Of a stretch of DNA of 64,000 nt, positions 23,756 to 32,022 are shown one piece after another (the stretch's first letter is position 1; each line of letters opens with the position of its first letter). The translations under genes and the position numbers were made by a program. The stretch spans positions 1,100,335-1,164,334 of the forward strand of contig OY279575.1 of the NCBI GenBank assembly GCA_958267355.1, in the 5' to 3' direction. A model generated the notes under the pieces. That model saw only the letters and a list, made by a program, of their open reading frames with translations. It was not told the DNA's origin and ran no database searches. This DNA comes from an uncultured Alphaproteobacteria bacterium. GTDB lineage: Bacteria; Pseudomonadota; Alphaproteobacteria; JALCBB01.

Positions 23756-25456
23756 GCTTGTGGCGGGCGAAACACTTTCTGCATCGGCAAGTCGTTCGGA
23801 ATCCAATTCAGGACTCAATCCACGATTCAATTCAGCGTTAAGCTCAGGACTCAATTCAGCCTTCGCTTCAGAGAGCAATTCAGGTGGCGGTTTTAGCAAG
23901 GTTTCAGGTACACCTAACATTTGCGCTCCGTAGCGCACGGCACGATGCAGGTCTACGGTTTCGGTGGCGGGAGTCCCTAAGCCAATGAGTCGCTCCAAGA
24001 ACAAAAAGAAATTTGCTGAGTCGCGTTGCAGCTGCAACTGTGCCAAAGGAGCGCGATGACGGAAAACGACTCCCTGCGGCAGCTTTCCCCCTGCTAGATG
24101 ATCGGAGACAAACGGCGGCGGCAAAAGGTTTTGCGATGCAAGCAGATGCAAAACCCGCAACGCCAAGGGAGTCACCAACTCTGAAGCAAGCCTGCCGTAA
24201 TGCGCTCCTAAGATCCGCGCGTTGTCGGAAGCGTCTGACAGAACTTCGGTGGCGGTGCGCCCACTTCCACGCGGAGCAGGGGCAAGCCTGTCGGCGAGCA
24301 GGGTTGCGCGAATGCGGCTCCGCAGTTCTTCTAAGACGAGCTGATTGTCTTCTCCACGCGGAGACAAATCTAACGGAGTCAATCCACGCGAACCCGGCGC
24401 ACGCGGCAAGATGGTACCAGGTTCAAGATGCACTGAAGTTGGGTCTAGCACTCCATCATCGTCAAGCTGGAATACACCGAGCGAAGCGAAGGCGGCTTTA
24501 CGCAGTGAAAACTCAACCAAGCGGTTTGCGGTGCGGATTTCGGGCAAGGCTTGCATCACGGGTGATCTGCCCCACAGCTCGCCTGGTGCCCGCACCCAAC
24601 GAAAGACAATAAACGGACGCGCTGCCAAGGTGGCGCGATGTAGTATTGTGCCTTCGGCTCCTGAGATGCAGGTGGCTTCGGGTGCGTCGTCTATGAAGGC
24701 GGAGTATTGCCAGCCGCCGCATCCATCGGAGCGCACGGCTTCACTGAAGGCGATACGCGGTGTGGTGGCGGTATCGTTGTGCGGCTTGAGTCCTTCTGTG
24801 GCTTTTGCTTCTACAAGCACAGCGGGAGCGGCGGCGGGAAAGCGGGCTTTGAAGTTTTCCAGCGATAGGCGGCGGCGGCGGAAGACCGTACCGATATCTC
24901 CGCTTTCTGAAGGAGCTAAGGCTAGTTCGCTTAGGGGTACTGCTTGAAACAGCAGGGCTGAACGTGCGCCGCGTCCGCTGACTTCGGCGAGCAGACAGCC
25001 CGTGCCGCCGACGACAAGGTCTAGCAGGGCTTGGTGTAGCTCTACTGAGAAGTTGGATTGGGCGAGATGTTCGCTGAGTATTCGCTCGGTTTGTTCTAGC
25101 GGAGCCGCCAGTGCGAGCCGCTCGGAGTCGCTCAGGTCGGCGGCGGGTTCTATGCCGCACCAGCGGGCGTTGGGCGGAGCGATTTCTCCGAGCAGGCTGG
25201 CGGCGAGCAGGGCGGCGGCGTGGGCGGCTGTGCCGTCGTAGGGAGCGTCAGCGGCAGAGCCTATGCCTGATCGTCCAGATGACTCGTGGTGTGGCAGGGC
25301 GTTTTCGTAGCACTCTTGCCACAGGGTGTTCCAGCGGGAGCGTCGGGCTAGGGCTTCGCGGTGCGTCTGCAAGAGTGCTTCATCGCGGAGCAGTGCGCTG
25401 GCTTGGGCGGGGTGTCGCCTACGCGAGCGGCGGGGATTGTGGATGATCTGCGGCAT
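23750..25456 (-). CDS. Phage portal (head-tail connector) protein, T7 gp8-like
   Basis: The portal forms the dodecameric DNA gate at one head vertex. The 568-residue product shows podoviral connector features. The N-terminus has RSRWNTLWQECYENALPH and, after a Ser/Gly stretch, PYDGTAAHAAALLAASLLGEIAPPNARW. The centre has FRWVRAPGELWGRSPVMQALPEIRTANRLVE, and the C-terminal part has GRTATEVLSDASDNARILGAHYGRLASELVTPL. The tail is expanded with a repeating (LSPELNAELN) segment. It is the first clear structural gene of the cluster. Confidence 0.9.
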   Translation of the reverse strand: MPQIIHNPRRSRRRHPAQASALLRDEALLQTHREALARRSRWNTLWQECYENALPHHESSGRSGIGSAADAPYDGTAAHAAALLAASLLGEIAPPNARWCGIEPAADLSDSERLALAAPLEQTERILSEHLAQSNFSVELHQALLDLVVGGTGCLLAEVSGRGARSALLFQAVPLSELALAPSESGDIGTVFRRRRLSLENFKARFPAAAPAVLVEAKATEGLKPHNDTATTPRIAFSEAVRSDGCGGWQYSAFIDDAPEATCISGAEGTILHRATLAARPFIVFRWVRAPGELWGRSPVMQALPEIRTANRLVEFSLRKAAFASLGVFQLDDDGVLDPTSVHLEPGTILPRAPGSRGLTPLDLSPRGEDNQLVLEELRSRIRATLLADRLAPAPRGSGRTATEVLSDASDNARILGAHYGRLASELVTPLALRVLHLLASQNLLPPPFVSDHLAGGKLPQGVVFRHRAPLAQLQLQRDSANFFLFLERLIGLGTPATETVDLHRAVRYGAQMLGVPETLLKPPPELLSEAKAELSPELNAELNRGLSPELDSERLADAESVSPATSQ

Positions 25457-25469
25457 AGGATGAGTCTCG

Positions 25470-25570
25470 TGTCAGTTGCGGTAGGGTTTGTGGTTCGTTA
25501 CGGGGTTCGTTGCTGGGTTCGTTACGGGTCTAGTTGCTGGGTTCGTTGCGGAGTTAATTGCGGGGCGGTT
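25470..25570. repeat. Degenerate GTTCGTTGCGGG-type tandem repeat
   Basis: About seven degenerate units of 14 bases (GGGTTCGTTGCGGA type) lie upstream of the portal start. The remainder of this gap, to 25674, is G/T-rich without a gene. Confidence 0.75.
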
Positions 25571-25651
25571 TTTATGGCAGGTTTTGTGGCGGATTTTTGG
25601 CTAATGTGGCGGCGGATTGGTGGCGGGTTTTGCGAAAAGCTTCTGTATAGT

Positions 25652-25706
25652 AAATGAGCCAAAAAAAGCGGCTTTCAAATTTTTTTGTGAAAAGTTGGAA
25701 AATATT
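25652..25706. repeat. Imperfect direct repeat, left copy
   Basis: This roughly 55-base segment matches 26501-26556: AAATG[A/G]GCCA, then TTTCAAATTTTTTTGT, then AAAA. The two copies bracket the phage-associated gene between them. The left copy includes that gene's stop codon. Confidence 0.75.
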
Positions 25707-26391
25707 TTTTGTTATTGGCGGTAAAGCTTGGTGTATCTGCGGAAAAATATTTTTTGTGGTGATGGATTGTTGCGAGTCGGCGGTAGAGCCCTGAGGGGCT
25801 GAAACTTAAGGCGGGAATTCCTAGCACTTGCTGTACTTGCCATACGCATCCGCCCAGCGGCAGGGAATGGGCTAGGGAATGCGCCAGCGAGCGGACAGAA
25901 GAGCGCAAAATCCGTAGCCCGAGCCGAAGTGGCTTGAAGCCTAGCTCTGTGCCACGAGGCGAGTGTCTAGCTGTCTGTGAAGTCATCTGTGGGGCTTTCT
26001 GTGGGGCGTAGGGCACGACTGCGGCTTGTCCGCCGAGCAGGACACGATTGAGCAAACGCGCCCCTGTGGCGGGAGATAACCACGAAAGCTCTGTGCGTCC
26101 GTGGCAGGGGTCAAGCAGGAGCCAGCCCTGCGGCTTGCCCCCTGTATCCCCTACGCCGCCTATACCCCCTGTGCTGTCGTGGTTAGAGACAAGAGCAAAG
26201 AGCACAAAGCAGTGCCGCCACGGACGGGGTAGAAAGCGGCTCCACCAGGCACCGATTTCGGCTGAGAAGACGACTAGCCCTGCCCTACCCCGCAGGATTG
26301 GCTCTGTGGGCAGATGGCGAAGCCCTGCCGTGCCTGTGGTCTTGCCTATCGTCTTGCCTGTGGTTTCTGTGGAGTGTTTTTTGTGGTTCAT
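25675..26391 (-). CDS. Phage-associated protein upstream of portal
   Basis: From the ATG at 26391 (Shine-Dalgarno CAGGAG about 9 bases before it) the product has about 238 residues. The core reads WWSRFLPRPWRHCFVLFAL, then GWLLLDPCHGRTELSWLSP. I recall this pattern from small proteins near terminase or portal genes in alphaproteobacterial prophages, of unknown function. The reading frame continues upstream to 26511, but that stretch passes through a repeat and lacks a good ribosome site. The C-terminal about 30 residues (with two KKYF segments) come from AT-rich repeats and may not be original. It is bracketed by 55-base direct repeats. Confidence 0.65.
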   Translation of the reverse strand: MNHKKHSTETTGKTIGKTTGTAGLRHLPTEPILRGRAGLVVFSAEIGAWWSRFLPRPWRHCFVLFALVSNHDSTGGIGGVGDTGGKPQGWLLLDPCHGRTELSWLSPATGARLLNRVLLGGQAAVVPYAPQKAPQMTSQTARHSPRGTELGFKPLRLGLRILRSSVRSLAHSLAHSLPLGGCVWQVQQVLGIPALSFSPSGLYRRLATIHHHKKYFSADTPSFTANNKKYFPTFHKKI

Positions 26392-26500
26392 GGGTGCAAG
26401 TCTCCTGATCGCTAAGGGGCGGAGCAAGGCTTTGCCCGTTTGGCGTAGTTTTCCTGTTTGCCCTGCTGGGCGTTGGGGAGTTATTTTGTTGTCATTAAGG

Positions 26501-26556
26501 AAATGGGCCATTTGCAGGCGATTTCAAATTTTTTTGTAAAAATCGCCGTAAATATT
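26501..26556. repeat. Imperfect direct repeat, right copy, with hairpin
   Basis: This is the partner of 25652-25706. This copy contains the perfect arms GGCGATTT and AAATCGCC (about 26517-26549) around an AT loop, so it could form a hairpin. The left copy has lost most of that pairing. Confidence 0.7.
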
Positions 26557-26586
26557 GCAAAAAAAATTAAAGAAAATTAGAAAAAT

Positions 26587-26848
26587 CCTACGGAAAGTCA
26601 CTGGCTGGTGAATTTCCTTCAACGGCTCCTTACTTGGCGATTTACTTTTATGGGGCTTTTAAGGGTCTAGGGGTAAGCGTCTAGGGGCTTACTGCTCCTA
26701 ACCCCTAAAAGAAAATTCCTACGGAAAATCACTGGCTGGTGAATTTCCTTCAACGGCTCTTTCTTGGCGATTTACTTCTATGGGGCTTTTAAGGGTCTAG
26801 GGGTAAGCGTCTAGGGACTTACTGCTCCTAACCGCTTAACCCCCCTAA
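26587..26848. repeat. 131-bp direct tandem duplication
   Basis: Two copies of a 131-base unit (26587-26717 and 26718-26848) are more than 90 percent alike by eye. They lie in the 460-base gap between the phage cluster and mttB. No gene is seen in them. Confidence 0.88.
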
Positions 26849-26850
26849 CC

Positions 26851-26952
26851 GCTCTGGCTACTCTACTGCCCCAACAGGCTAGCGGGGCTAGGTGCTGAAC
26901 TGCTTTGGCTACTCTACTGCCCCAGCTGGCTAGCGGGGCTAGGTGCTGAAGG
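26851..26952. repeat. 51-bp direct tandem duplication
   Basis: Two copies of a 51-base unit (starts at 26851 and 26902) carry GGCTACTCTACTGCCCC and GGCTAGCGGGGCTAGGTGCT. They lie just after the mttB stop. Confidence 0.88.
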
Positions 26953-26974
26953 GGTTAGCCCCTAGCTGCTCGCT

Positions 26975-28570
26975 TTAGCTGCTCCATGCGTCAGCCATGG
27001 AGCCTTTGCGTTCGGCGATGTAGGCTTTCAGCTCTTCGTCTTTGCCCTCGTCCAGTGGCGGAGCTTCGTACGAAGCCAATTTCTCACGCGCCAGCTTATT
27101 CGCCCGTTCGGTGGCGGACGAGCTGCCTTCGCTCTTCCACTGCTCAAAGGAGTTATTATCCGCCAGCGGATTGCTCCAGAAAGCGGTTTGGAAGTTGCGT
27201 TGCGTATGTTCGGTGCCAAGGTGGTGCTGCCCTGGCGGATTGGCGAGCAGGGTATCCATGGCTTGTCCGTTGTCTGACATATCTAAGCCTTTGAACCAGC
27301 TGTGCCATGATGAAATTTGCTCTGCGTCCATAAGGAATTTTTCGTAGCTGAACGAAAGCCCGCCTTCTAGCCAGCCGCCTGAGTGCAACAGGAAGTTAAC
27401 CCCCGCAGGCAGACAAGACCACAACAGCGCGTTGCTTTCATACGCCGCCTGTGCGTCGGCAATCTTGGACGCAGTTTGCGCTCCGCCTGTGCGGAACGGC
27501 ACACCGAGTCGCCGTGACAGATGCGCCAAGTAGTTCATCATAATCGCGGGTTCGGGCGTGCCGAAGGTGGGAGCACCCGACTGCATAGACATAGAAGTAA
27601 CAAACGAGCCAAAAATCACAGGCGCACCTGGACGAATTAACTGCACCAAAGCCATTCCTGCCATCGCTTCGGCTAAGATTTGCGCCGCCGAACCCGCAAT
27701 CGTACAGGGAGCCATTGCTCCTGACAGTACAAACGGAGTGATTAGGCAGGCTTGATTGGTTTGGGCATAAACCTTCAAAGCCCCGAGCATCGTGGAGTCA
27801 TAAACCAGCGGCGAGTTAACATTGATAAGGCTTGTCATTACGGTGTTGTTATCAACGAAATCATCTCCGAACAGGATTTTGCTCATCTTCACCGAGTCGT
27901 GTGCGCGAGACCAATGGGTGACCGAACCCATATAGGGCTTATCGGAAAACCGCATATGGGCGTAGAGCATATCTAAGTGGCGTTTATTGACAGGAATATC
28001 CGTAGGCTCACAGACCGTACCGCCGGCGTGCTGAAACGGCTTGGTCATGTAGTTCATCTTGACCAAGTTTTGGAAATCTTCCAGCAGGGTGTAGCGGCGT
28101 TCGCCGTCAAGATCCACGATGAACGGCGGCCCATAGACAGGAGCAAAAACCGTGCGCCGTCCGCCGATGATTACATTATTGGCGGAGTTACGCGCATGCT
28201 GGGTATATTCGCGTGGTGCGTTGTCCTGAATGATCTTGCGTGCCAAGCCACGCGGAAAGCGCACGCGATAGTCTTTGATATCGCAGCCTGCTTCTTTGAA
28301 GAGCTTGAGCGGGTCGGGCGAGTCGGGCTCCACATCATCATCATCGCGGAAATCCACGCCGACTTCTTGCAGAATGGTATCGGCGTTTTCTTCTAGCTGG
28401 ACGAGCGTTTCTTCATCGCCCATTTCGTGAAGCTTAAACATCCACGCGGCTTCGCCCATGGACGAACCGCTTGTGTTTCCGCCTTCGCTTCGTGCGGCGC
28501 GTCTTGCGGCGGAGCCGCCGCGTTTGCTGCGTCTTCCTGTGCTTGTGTTTTCTGTTGCGACTTCGCTCAT
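26975..28570 (-). CDS. Trimethylamine methyltransferase family protein (MttB-like, non-pyrrolysine)
   Basis: The 531-residue product is a TIM-barrel methyltransferase of the MttB superfamily. These enzymes move a methyl group from trimethylamine, glycine betaine or related compounds to a corrinoid protein. The first about 40 residues are low complexity (Ser/Arg/Gly), then ETLVQLEENADTILQEVGVDF begins the family core. The coding frame is continuous with no in-frame amber codon, so it is the non-pyrrolysine type, like glycine-betaine methyltransferases. No corrinoid protein gene lies beside it. The Shine-Dalgarno GAGGAG is clear. It is divergent from the first DMGDH-like gene, with the Zorya-like operon between. 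Methylated-amine or betaine use is likely; the substrate is unknown. Confidence 0.88.
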   Translation of the reverse strand: MSEVATENTSTGRRSKRGGSAARRAARSEGGNTSGSSMGEAAWMFKLHEMGDEETLVQLEENADTILQEVGVDFRDDDDVEPDSPDPLKLFKEAGCDIKDYRVRFPRGLARKIIQDNAPREYTQHARNSANNVIIGGRRTVFAPVYGPPFIVDLDGERRYTLLEDFQNLVKMNYMTKPFQHAGGTVCEPTDIPVNKRHLDMLYAHMRFSDKPYMGSVTHWSRAHDSVKMSKILFGDDFVDNNTVMTSLINVNSPLVYDSTMLGALKVYAQTNQACLITPFVLSGAMAPCTIAGSAAQILAEAMAGMALVQLIRPGAPVIFGSFVTSMSMQSGAPTFGTPEPAIMMNYLAHLSRRLGVPFRTGGAQTASKIADAQAAYESNALLWSCLPAGVNFLLHSGGWLEGGLSFSYEKFLMDAEQISSWHSWFKGLDMSDNGQAMDTLLANPPGQHHLGTEHTQRNFQTAFWSNPLADNNSFEQWKSEGSSSATERANKLAREKLASYEAPPLDEGKDEELKAYIAERKGSMADAWSS

Positions 28571-28824
28571 TGTGCCTCTCCTCGTTGTTGTGGCTTTGTA
28601 TATACCACCCCCACGCCCCCCTGTCTCTACTCTCCCTTTACAGCCGATTAGCCCCTAATCTTCCGCCCCAATCTACCACAGGGACGAGCCCTGCTTTCTA
28701 AAACCCCGAACCCACACCCACCAGCCAGACTCCCAATTCCCCTGTCCTTTCTGTATATTCTCCTATTCTCCTAAAGTTGCGAAATTAAAGGCAACTCACC
28801 TCCAATTCCTCAAAAGGCACGAAA
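28571..28824. promoter_or_regulatory. Divergent gap between mttB and the Zorya-like operon
   Basis: Reading minus, the mttB leader holds a G-rich GTGGGGGTGG element about 30-40 bases before a GAGGAG ribosome site. A near copy (GTGGGGGGTGG) precedes the DMGDH-like gene at 32125 in the opposite direction. Near zorA a small hairpin, AGTTGC/GCAACT (28775-28796), and an AAAAGG ribosome site are visible. No strong sigma-70 promoter was found. Confidence 0.45.
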
Positions 28825-30228
28825 ATGCAAAAAACTGTTTTCGCAATAATTGTATTTATGATTTCTCTGGTGTTTTTGCACTATTACAGAGAAGGGTTTG
28901 AGCTACTTAAAATTCCATATGCAATGTTTCTCTCTACAGAGGAGTCTATAATTACATCTATCGCATGTTGGATAATTATGGTTTTCGCTTTCTTATTTTC
29001 TGGAATCATTGAAAGCTCGAAAGGAAATAGAGAAGACCAAATAGCTTTCGCTACTATGGCATCAACAATTTTGCCTACTGTTGGAATACTAGGTACATTT
29101 TTTGGAATCTTTTACGGCCTACTTGATTTTAATTTCAATAATGAAGAAAGTTTCAGCGACTTGTTAGAAGGTCTTAAAGTTGCTTTCGGGAGTAGTGTCT
29201 TGGGTCTCGGTGGTGCTTTACTTTTCCGCTTATGGAGAGATTTAGAAGAAATTAACGATGAAGAAGAAGAAATCACTGCCAAGCATCTACAAGAAGAATT
29301 GCAAGCAATCAATGCGGCAATTATCGGTGGAAATGAAGAGGAAGATAGCCTTCTCGGTGGACTCTACAAAGTGCGTGAAGAATTACACAACGGTTTTGGA
29401 GGACAGCAAGAAACTTTACGACAAGGCTTTACAGAACAAAAAGAAGCATTTGAAAAATTCGCTGATAAAGTTGTTTCCGCTAGTGTTGAGCAAATCATAA
29501 ATGCATTGAAAGAGGTAATTGAGAAATTTGATGGAAAAATTCAGGACCGACTTGCAGAAAGCTTTGACAAACTCAACGAAGCTCTACAATCTCTTCTAAA
29601 ATGGCAAGAAGGACATAAACAACAGCTGCAGGATATTAATGTTGCTCTAAAGAATTTTGTTGAAACACTTGAAGAAGTTGAAAATAAATCTATTCAGGCA
29701 ATCCAAGAAGCCGAAAGGTCACTACAGAACATAAAAGAGTCTGTGGAAAAGATTTCTGGAAGTGCCGACATGATTGGTGAGATTGTAGAGACAATGCATG
29801 ATGAAACCAAAGTCCTTTACGGTAGCCTGAGTGAATTTTCTCAAATAGGGGAAGAGGCAAGAAAGGCTTTGCCGATAATTCAAAAATATTGGACAGAAAT
29901 TGCAGCAAACTTTGATACTAAGTGGCGCGAAATCAACGAAACCATTAGAAAGACAAAGAGTCTTGTTGATGAACAAAACAAAGTAACGGCTGCTTCCATC
30001 AAAAACCTAAAGGAAAGAATAACAGCTATGGATGCAGCAATGCAGAAGGAAGTAGATGGTGTCTTACAAAGAATGGGAGAAAATTTATTAGGTATTACCA
30101 AACAATTTGAAGAAGTACATAAAGACTTCTCAGGCAAAGTGGTAGATGTTGCTAGAATTATAGATACTGCTAGCAGACAAAATGAGAGAGGCGAACCGCC
30201 TGAATCTCTAAGGGTCTCCGATGAGTAG
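28825..30228 (+). CDS. zorA: ZorA-like MotA/ExbB-family motor protein of a Zorya defence system
   Basis: ZorA is the proton-channel stator protein of Zorya anti-phage systems, an inner-membrane pentamer around ZorB with a long cytoplasmic tail. The 467-residue product has four membrane segments (about 4-20, 43-62, 80-101, 116-136). TILPTVGILGTFFGIFYGLL and VAFGSSVLGLGGALLFRLW are the MotA/TolQ core. Residues 137-467 are a long charged coiled coil, matching the ZorA tail and unlike MotA or TolQ. The stop overlaps the zorB start (8 bases). Codon use is markedly more AT-rich than in the flanking genes. The length suits the shorter type II ZorA. Confidence 0.88.
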   Translation: MQKTVFAIIVFMISLVFLHYYREGFELLKIPYAMFLSTEESIITSIACWIIMVFAFLFSGIIESSKGNREDQIAFATMASTILPTVGILGTFFGIFYGLLDFNFNNEESFSDLLEGLKVAFGSSVLGLGGALLFRLWRDLEEINDEEEEITAKHLQEELQAINAAIIGGNEEEDSLLGGLYKVREELHNGFGGQQETLRQGFTEQKEAFEKFADKVVSASVEQIINALKEVIEKFDGKIQDRLAESFDKLNEALQSLLKWQEGHKQQLQDINVALKNFVETLEEVENKSIQAIQEAERSLQNIKESVEKISGSADMIGEIVETMHDETKVLYGSLSEFSQIGEEARKALPIIQKYWTEIAANFDTKWREINETIRKTKSLVDEQNKVTAASIKNLKERITAMDAAMQKEVDGVLQRMGENLLGITKQFEEVHKDFSGKVVDVARIIDTASRQNERGEPPESLRVSDE

Positions 30229-31102
30229 CCGTAAGTCACTTTTTGCGCCTCGGAGAGAGCCCTTCGAAAGCTGGATTTCCATCGCCGACTTGATGGCGGG
30301 TTTGATGATGGTGTTTATGTTGTTGGCAATTTGGCGCAGTGAGATTGCCAACGCGATAAAAGTGAATCCAAAGCAACCAATTGAAAATATAAGCGAGGGA
30401 GTAGGTGAAAAAACAGAGGAAGAAAAAGAAGTAAAGACAGGAGAAAACGAGGTAGAAGGAGAAGGGGGAGAAATAGACGATCCTGACCCAATAGCAAAAA
30501 TCTTACGGGATAAAGAAAAGGAAATACGCGATACCTTGAACAGTATATTTAAAGATGATTTTGGTCACTGGGGTGCTTACATACCGAAAGAGACGCTCAC
30601 CGTCCGTTTCGGTAAAAAGAGTCTCTTTTTTGAGCAAGGAGAAAGCAAACTTAAGGAGGAAGGCAAACAAGTCCTTACATATTTTTTCCCGCTTTATGTC
30701 CGAATTTTGTACGAAAGCTTTAAAGAGGATATCCGCGAAGTTCGTATTGAAGGGCACACTTCTTCGGAGTGGAATGAATATGCACCCGCTGGTCAAGACC
30801 TTGAACAATTTGCTTTCATAAAAAATATGGAATTGTCGCAAGCAAGAACGCGAGCAGCAATGGAATATGTTCTTAATTTACCTCCTATAAGCGAGAATAA
30901 AAAATATGAAAAATGGGTTAGAAAAAAAGTAACTGCGAATGGCTTATCGTCCGCACGCCTGCTGAATTCTAACGGCGGTGAATTACAGGAAGATGAAATA
31001 GAAGATAAAAACCTTTCGCGACGAGTGGAATTTTCTGTGCAGATTGATGCTCAGAAAATACTCCAAAGAGCACAAATTTCTAAAATTTTCTCTAATCCAT
31101 AG
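30221..31102 (+). CDS. zorB: ZorB-like MotB/OmpA-domain protein of a Zorya defence system
   Basis: ZorB pairs with ZorA and anchors the motor to peptidoglycan. The 293-residue protein has one N-terminal membrane helix, SWISIADLMAGLMMVFMLLAI (about 17-37), with the conserved Asp23 expected to carry protons. A charged Glu/Lys/Gly linker (about 55-92) follows, then a periplasmic OmpA-like domain. EVRIEGHTSS (173-182), ELSQARTRAAMEYV (204-217) and NLSRRVEFSV (264-273) are its peptidoglycan-binding motifs. It overlaps zorA by 8 bases and is followed 11 bases later by the HNH gene. MotB of flagella is excluded by the neighbours and by the ZorA tail. Confidence 0.88.
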   Translation: MSSRKSLFAPRREPFESWISIADLMAGLMMVFMLLAIWRSEIANAIKVNPKQPIENISEGVGEKTEEEKEVKTGENEVEGEGGEIDDPDPIAKILRDKEKEIRDTLNSIFKDDFGHWGAYIPKETLTVRFGKKSLFFEQGESKLKEEGKQVLTYFFPLYVRILYESFKEDIREVRIEGHTSSEWNEYAPAGQDLEQFAFIKNMELSQARTRAAMEYVLNLPPISENKKYEKWVRKKVTANGLSSARLLNSNGGELQEDEIEDKNLSRRVEFSVQIDAQKILQRAQISKIFSNP

Positions 31103-31113
31103 GGAGTAGAAGT

Positions 31114-32022
31114 ATGAGCAAAAAATTTGATGATCATTTCTCTGGTCTGGCAGACCAGTTAGATCGTATGGGCGGAAAGCCAAAGCGCTTTCAGCCAAAG
31201 CAGTTTGAGCCTTTGGAGGGAAAATTTTTTGAGCAACGTTTTGTGAAAATTGATCGTAAAGATCTGAGGAGAGTAGAAATTGCTAGTGGCTTGCTATCTT
31301 TCGCAGGCACACAAATAACTCTTCATCTGTACCAACCAGGCTATGCTGACCGAGATGAAATAGAACGAGGCGAAAAGCCAAAATTTCACATTGCATACTG
31401 CGATACGTTAGAACGCATGCGTAAAATAAAAAGGTTAAATAAATACATTATCCATGCTCGTCCAAGTGAGCCATTTCCTGTAAGACACGCCACTCATCCG
31501 ATTGGCTATGAGGTTATGGTGAATTTATCTGTGTGTCAAAATTGCCTAAATGAGATTCGCCGCAGATTGGGTGTATATGTCAGGTCTCCTGATAAATTTG
31601 ACAGGGTAAAATTTTTTGAAAAGCATAAATCAAAATTTTTCTTTAAACCAAAATATGACAAGTACTCTTATCCAGCAGGTGGGTATCCTGAAAATTGGGT
31701 TGAGATATCAACTCGAATTAAAGAAAAGAATGCTTGGTGCTGTAATTGTTGCCAAGTAAATTTATCTCAACAAGAATATCATTACTTGCTTCATACACAC
31801 CATATAAACGGCATTCCTGCAGATGTGGATGATAGCAACTTGGAGCCACTATGTGCTCTATGCCATTACAACCAGCCCCTTCACCGCAGAATGATAGTGG
31901 AGGAAGATGATGAAATGATGATTAGAAAATTGCGCGAAGAACAAGACCTGCCAAATATGTGCCCTGACTGTAATAATAAGGAAAAAGGGCCTGACTCTCC
32001 TCCTGACTTCCCTAGGGCGTAG
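31114..32022 (+). CDS. HNH endonuclease, ZorE-like effector
   Basis: The 302-residue protein is the third gene of the operon. Type II Zorya systems use ZorE, an HNH nuclease, in this position. Its C-terminal half has an HNH/zinc module. WCCNCC (about 208-213) and LCALCH (246-251) supply zinc ligands, with THHINGIPADVDDSNLEPLC between them as the beta-beta-alpha core. A separate CQNC pair (141-144) and a final CPDC (283-286) suggest further zinc sites. The N-terminal half (residues 1-135) is basic and unrecognised. Assignment to ZorE rests on gene order and the HNH motif; I cannot align it to known ZorE. Confidence 0.78.
   Translation: MSKKFDDHFSGLADQLDRMGGKPKRFQPKQFEPLEGKFFEQRFVKIDRKDLRRVEIASGLLSFAGTQITLHLYQPGYADRDEIERGEKPKFHIAYCDTLERMRKIKRLNKYIIHARPSEPFPVRHATHPIGYEVMVNLSVCQNCLNEIRRRLGVYVRSPDKFDRVKFFEKHKSKFFFKPKYDKYSYPAGGYPENWVEISTRIKEKNAWCCNCCQVNLSQQEYHYLLHTHHINGIPADVDDSNLEPLCALCHYNQPLHRRMIVEEDDEMMIRKLREEQDLPNMCPDCNNKEKGPDSPPDFPRA

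Larger units (their letters stand above)
14694..26391 (-). mobile_element. Podovirus-type structural gene cluster (prophage remnant or domesticated element)
   Basis: Eleven minus-strand genes follow T7-like virion order: a small head-region protein, portal, scaffold, capsid, a small protein, tail tubular A and B, a basic coiled-coil protein, large terminase, a small membrane protein and a holin. No integrase, repressor, polymerase, tail fibre or endolysin is present, and no att sites are evident. Most gaps hold tandem arrays of the kind seen across the host chromosome, which suggests long residence. It lies between the HD gene and mttB. It could be a decayed prophage or a gene-transfer-agent-like domesticated element. 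Confidence 0.8.

Noticed and set aside
23446-23933. Plus-strand reading frames with ARFLFARFLL and LDFCSLGF repeats
   Set aside because: They arise from the 15-base array between portal and scaffold genes and run antisense to both.
26392-26511. Upstream extension of the phage-associated gene
   Set aside because: The extra stretch passes through a direct repeat; the ATG at 26391 has a good Shine-Dalgarno and begins near the conserved part.
26587-26952. Insertion sequence remnant
   Set aside because: The duplicated units contain no transposase frame or terminal inverted repeats and are plain tandem copies.
28825-31102. Flagellar MotAB or TolQR pair
   Set aside because: The long cytoplasmic coiled coil of the first protein, the adjoining HNH gene and the absence of flagellar or Tol neighbours argue for Zorya.
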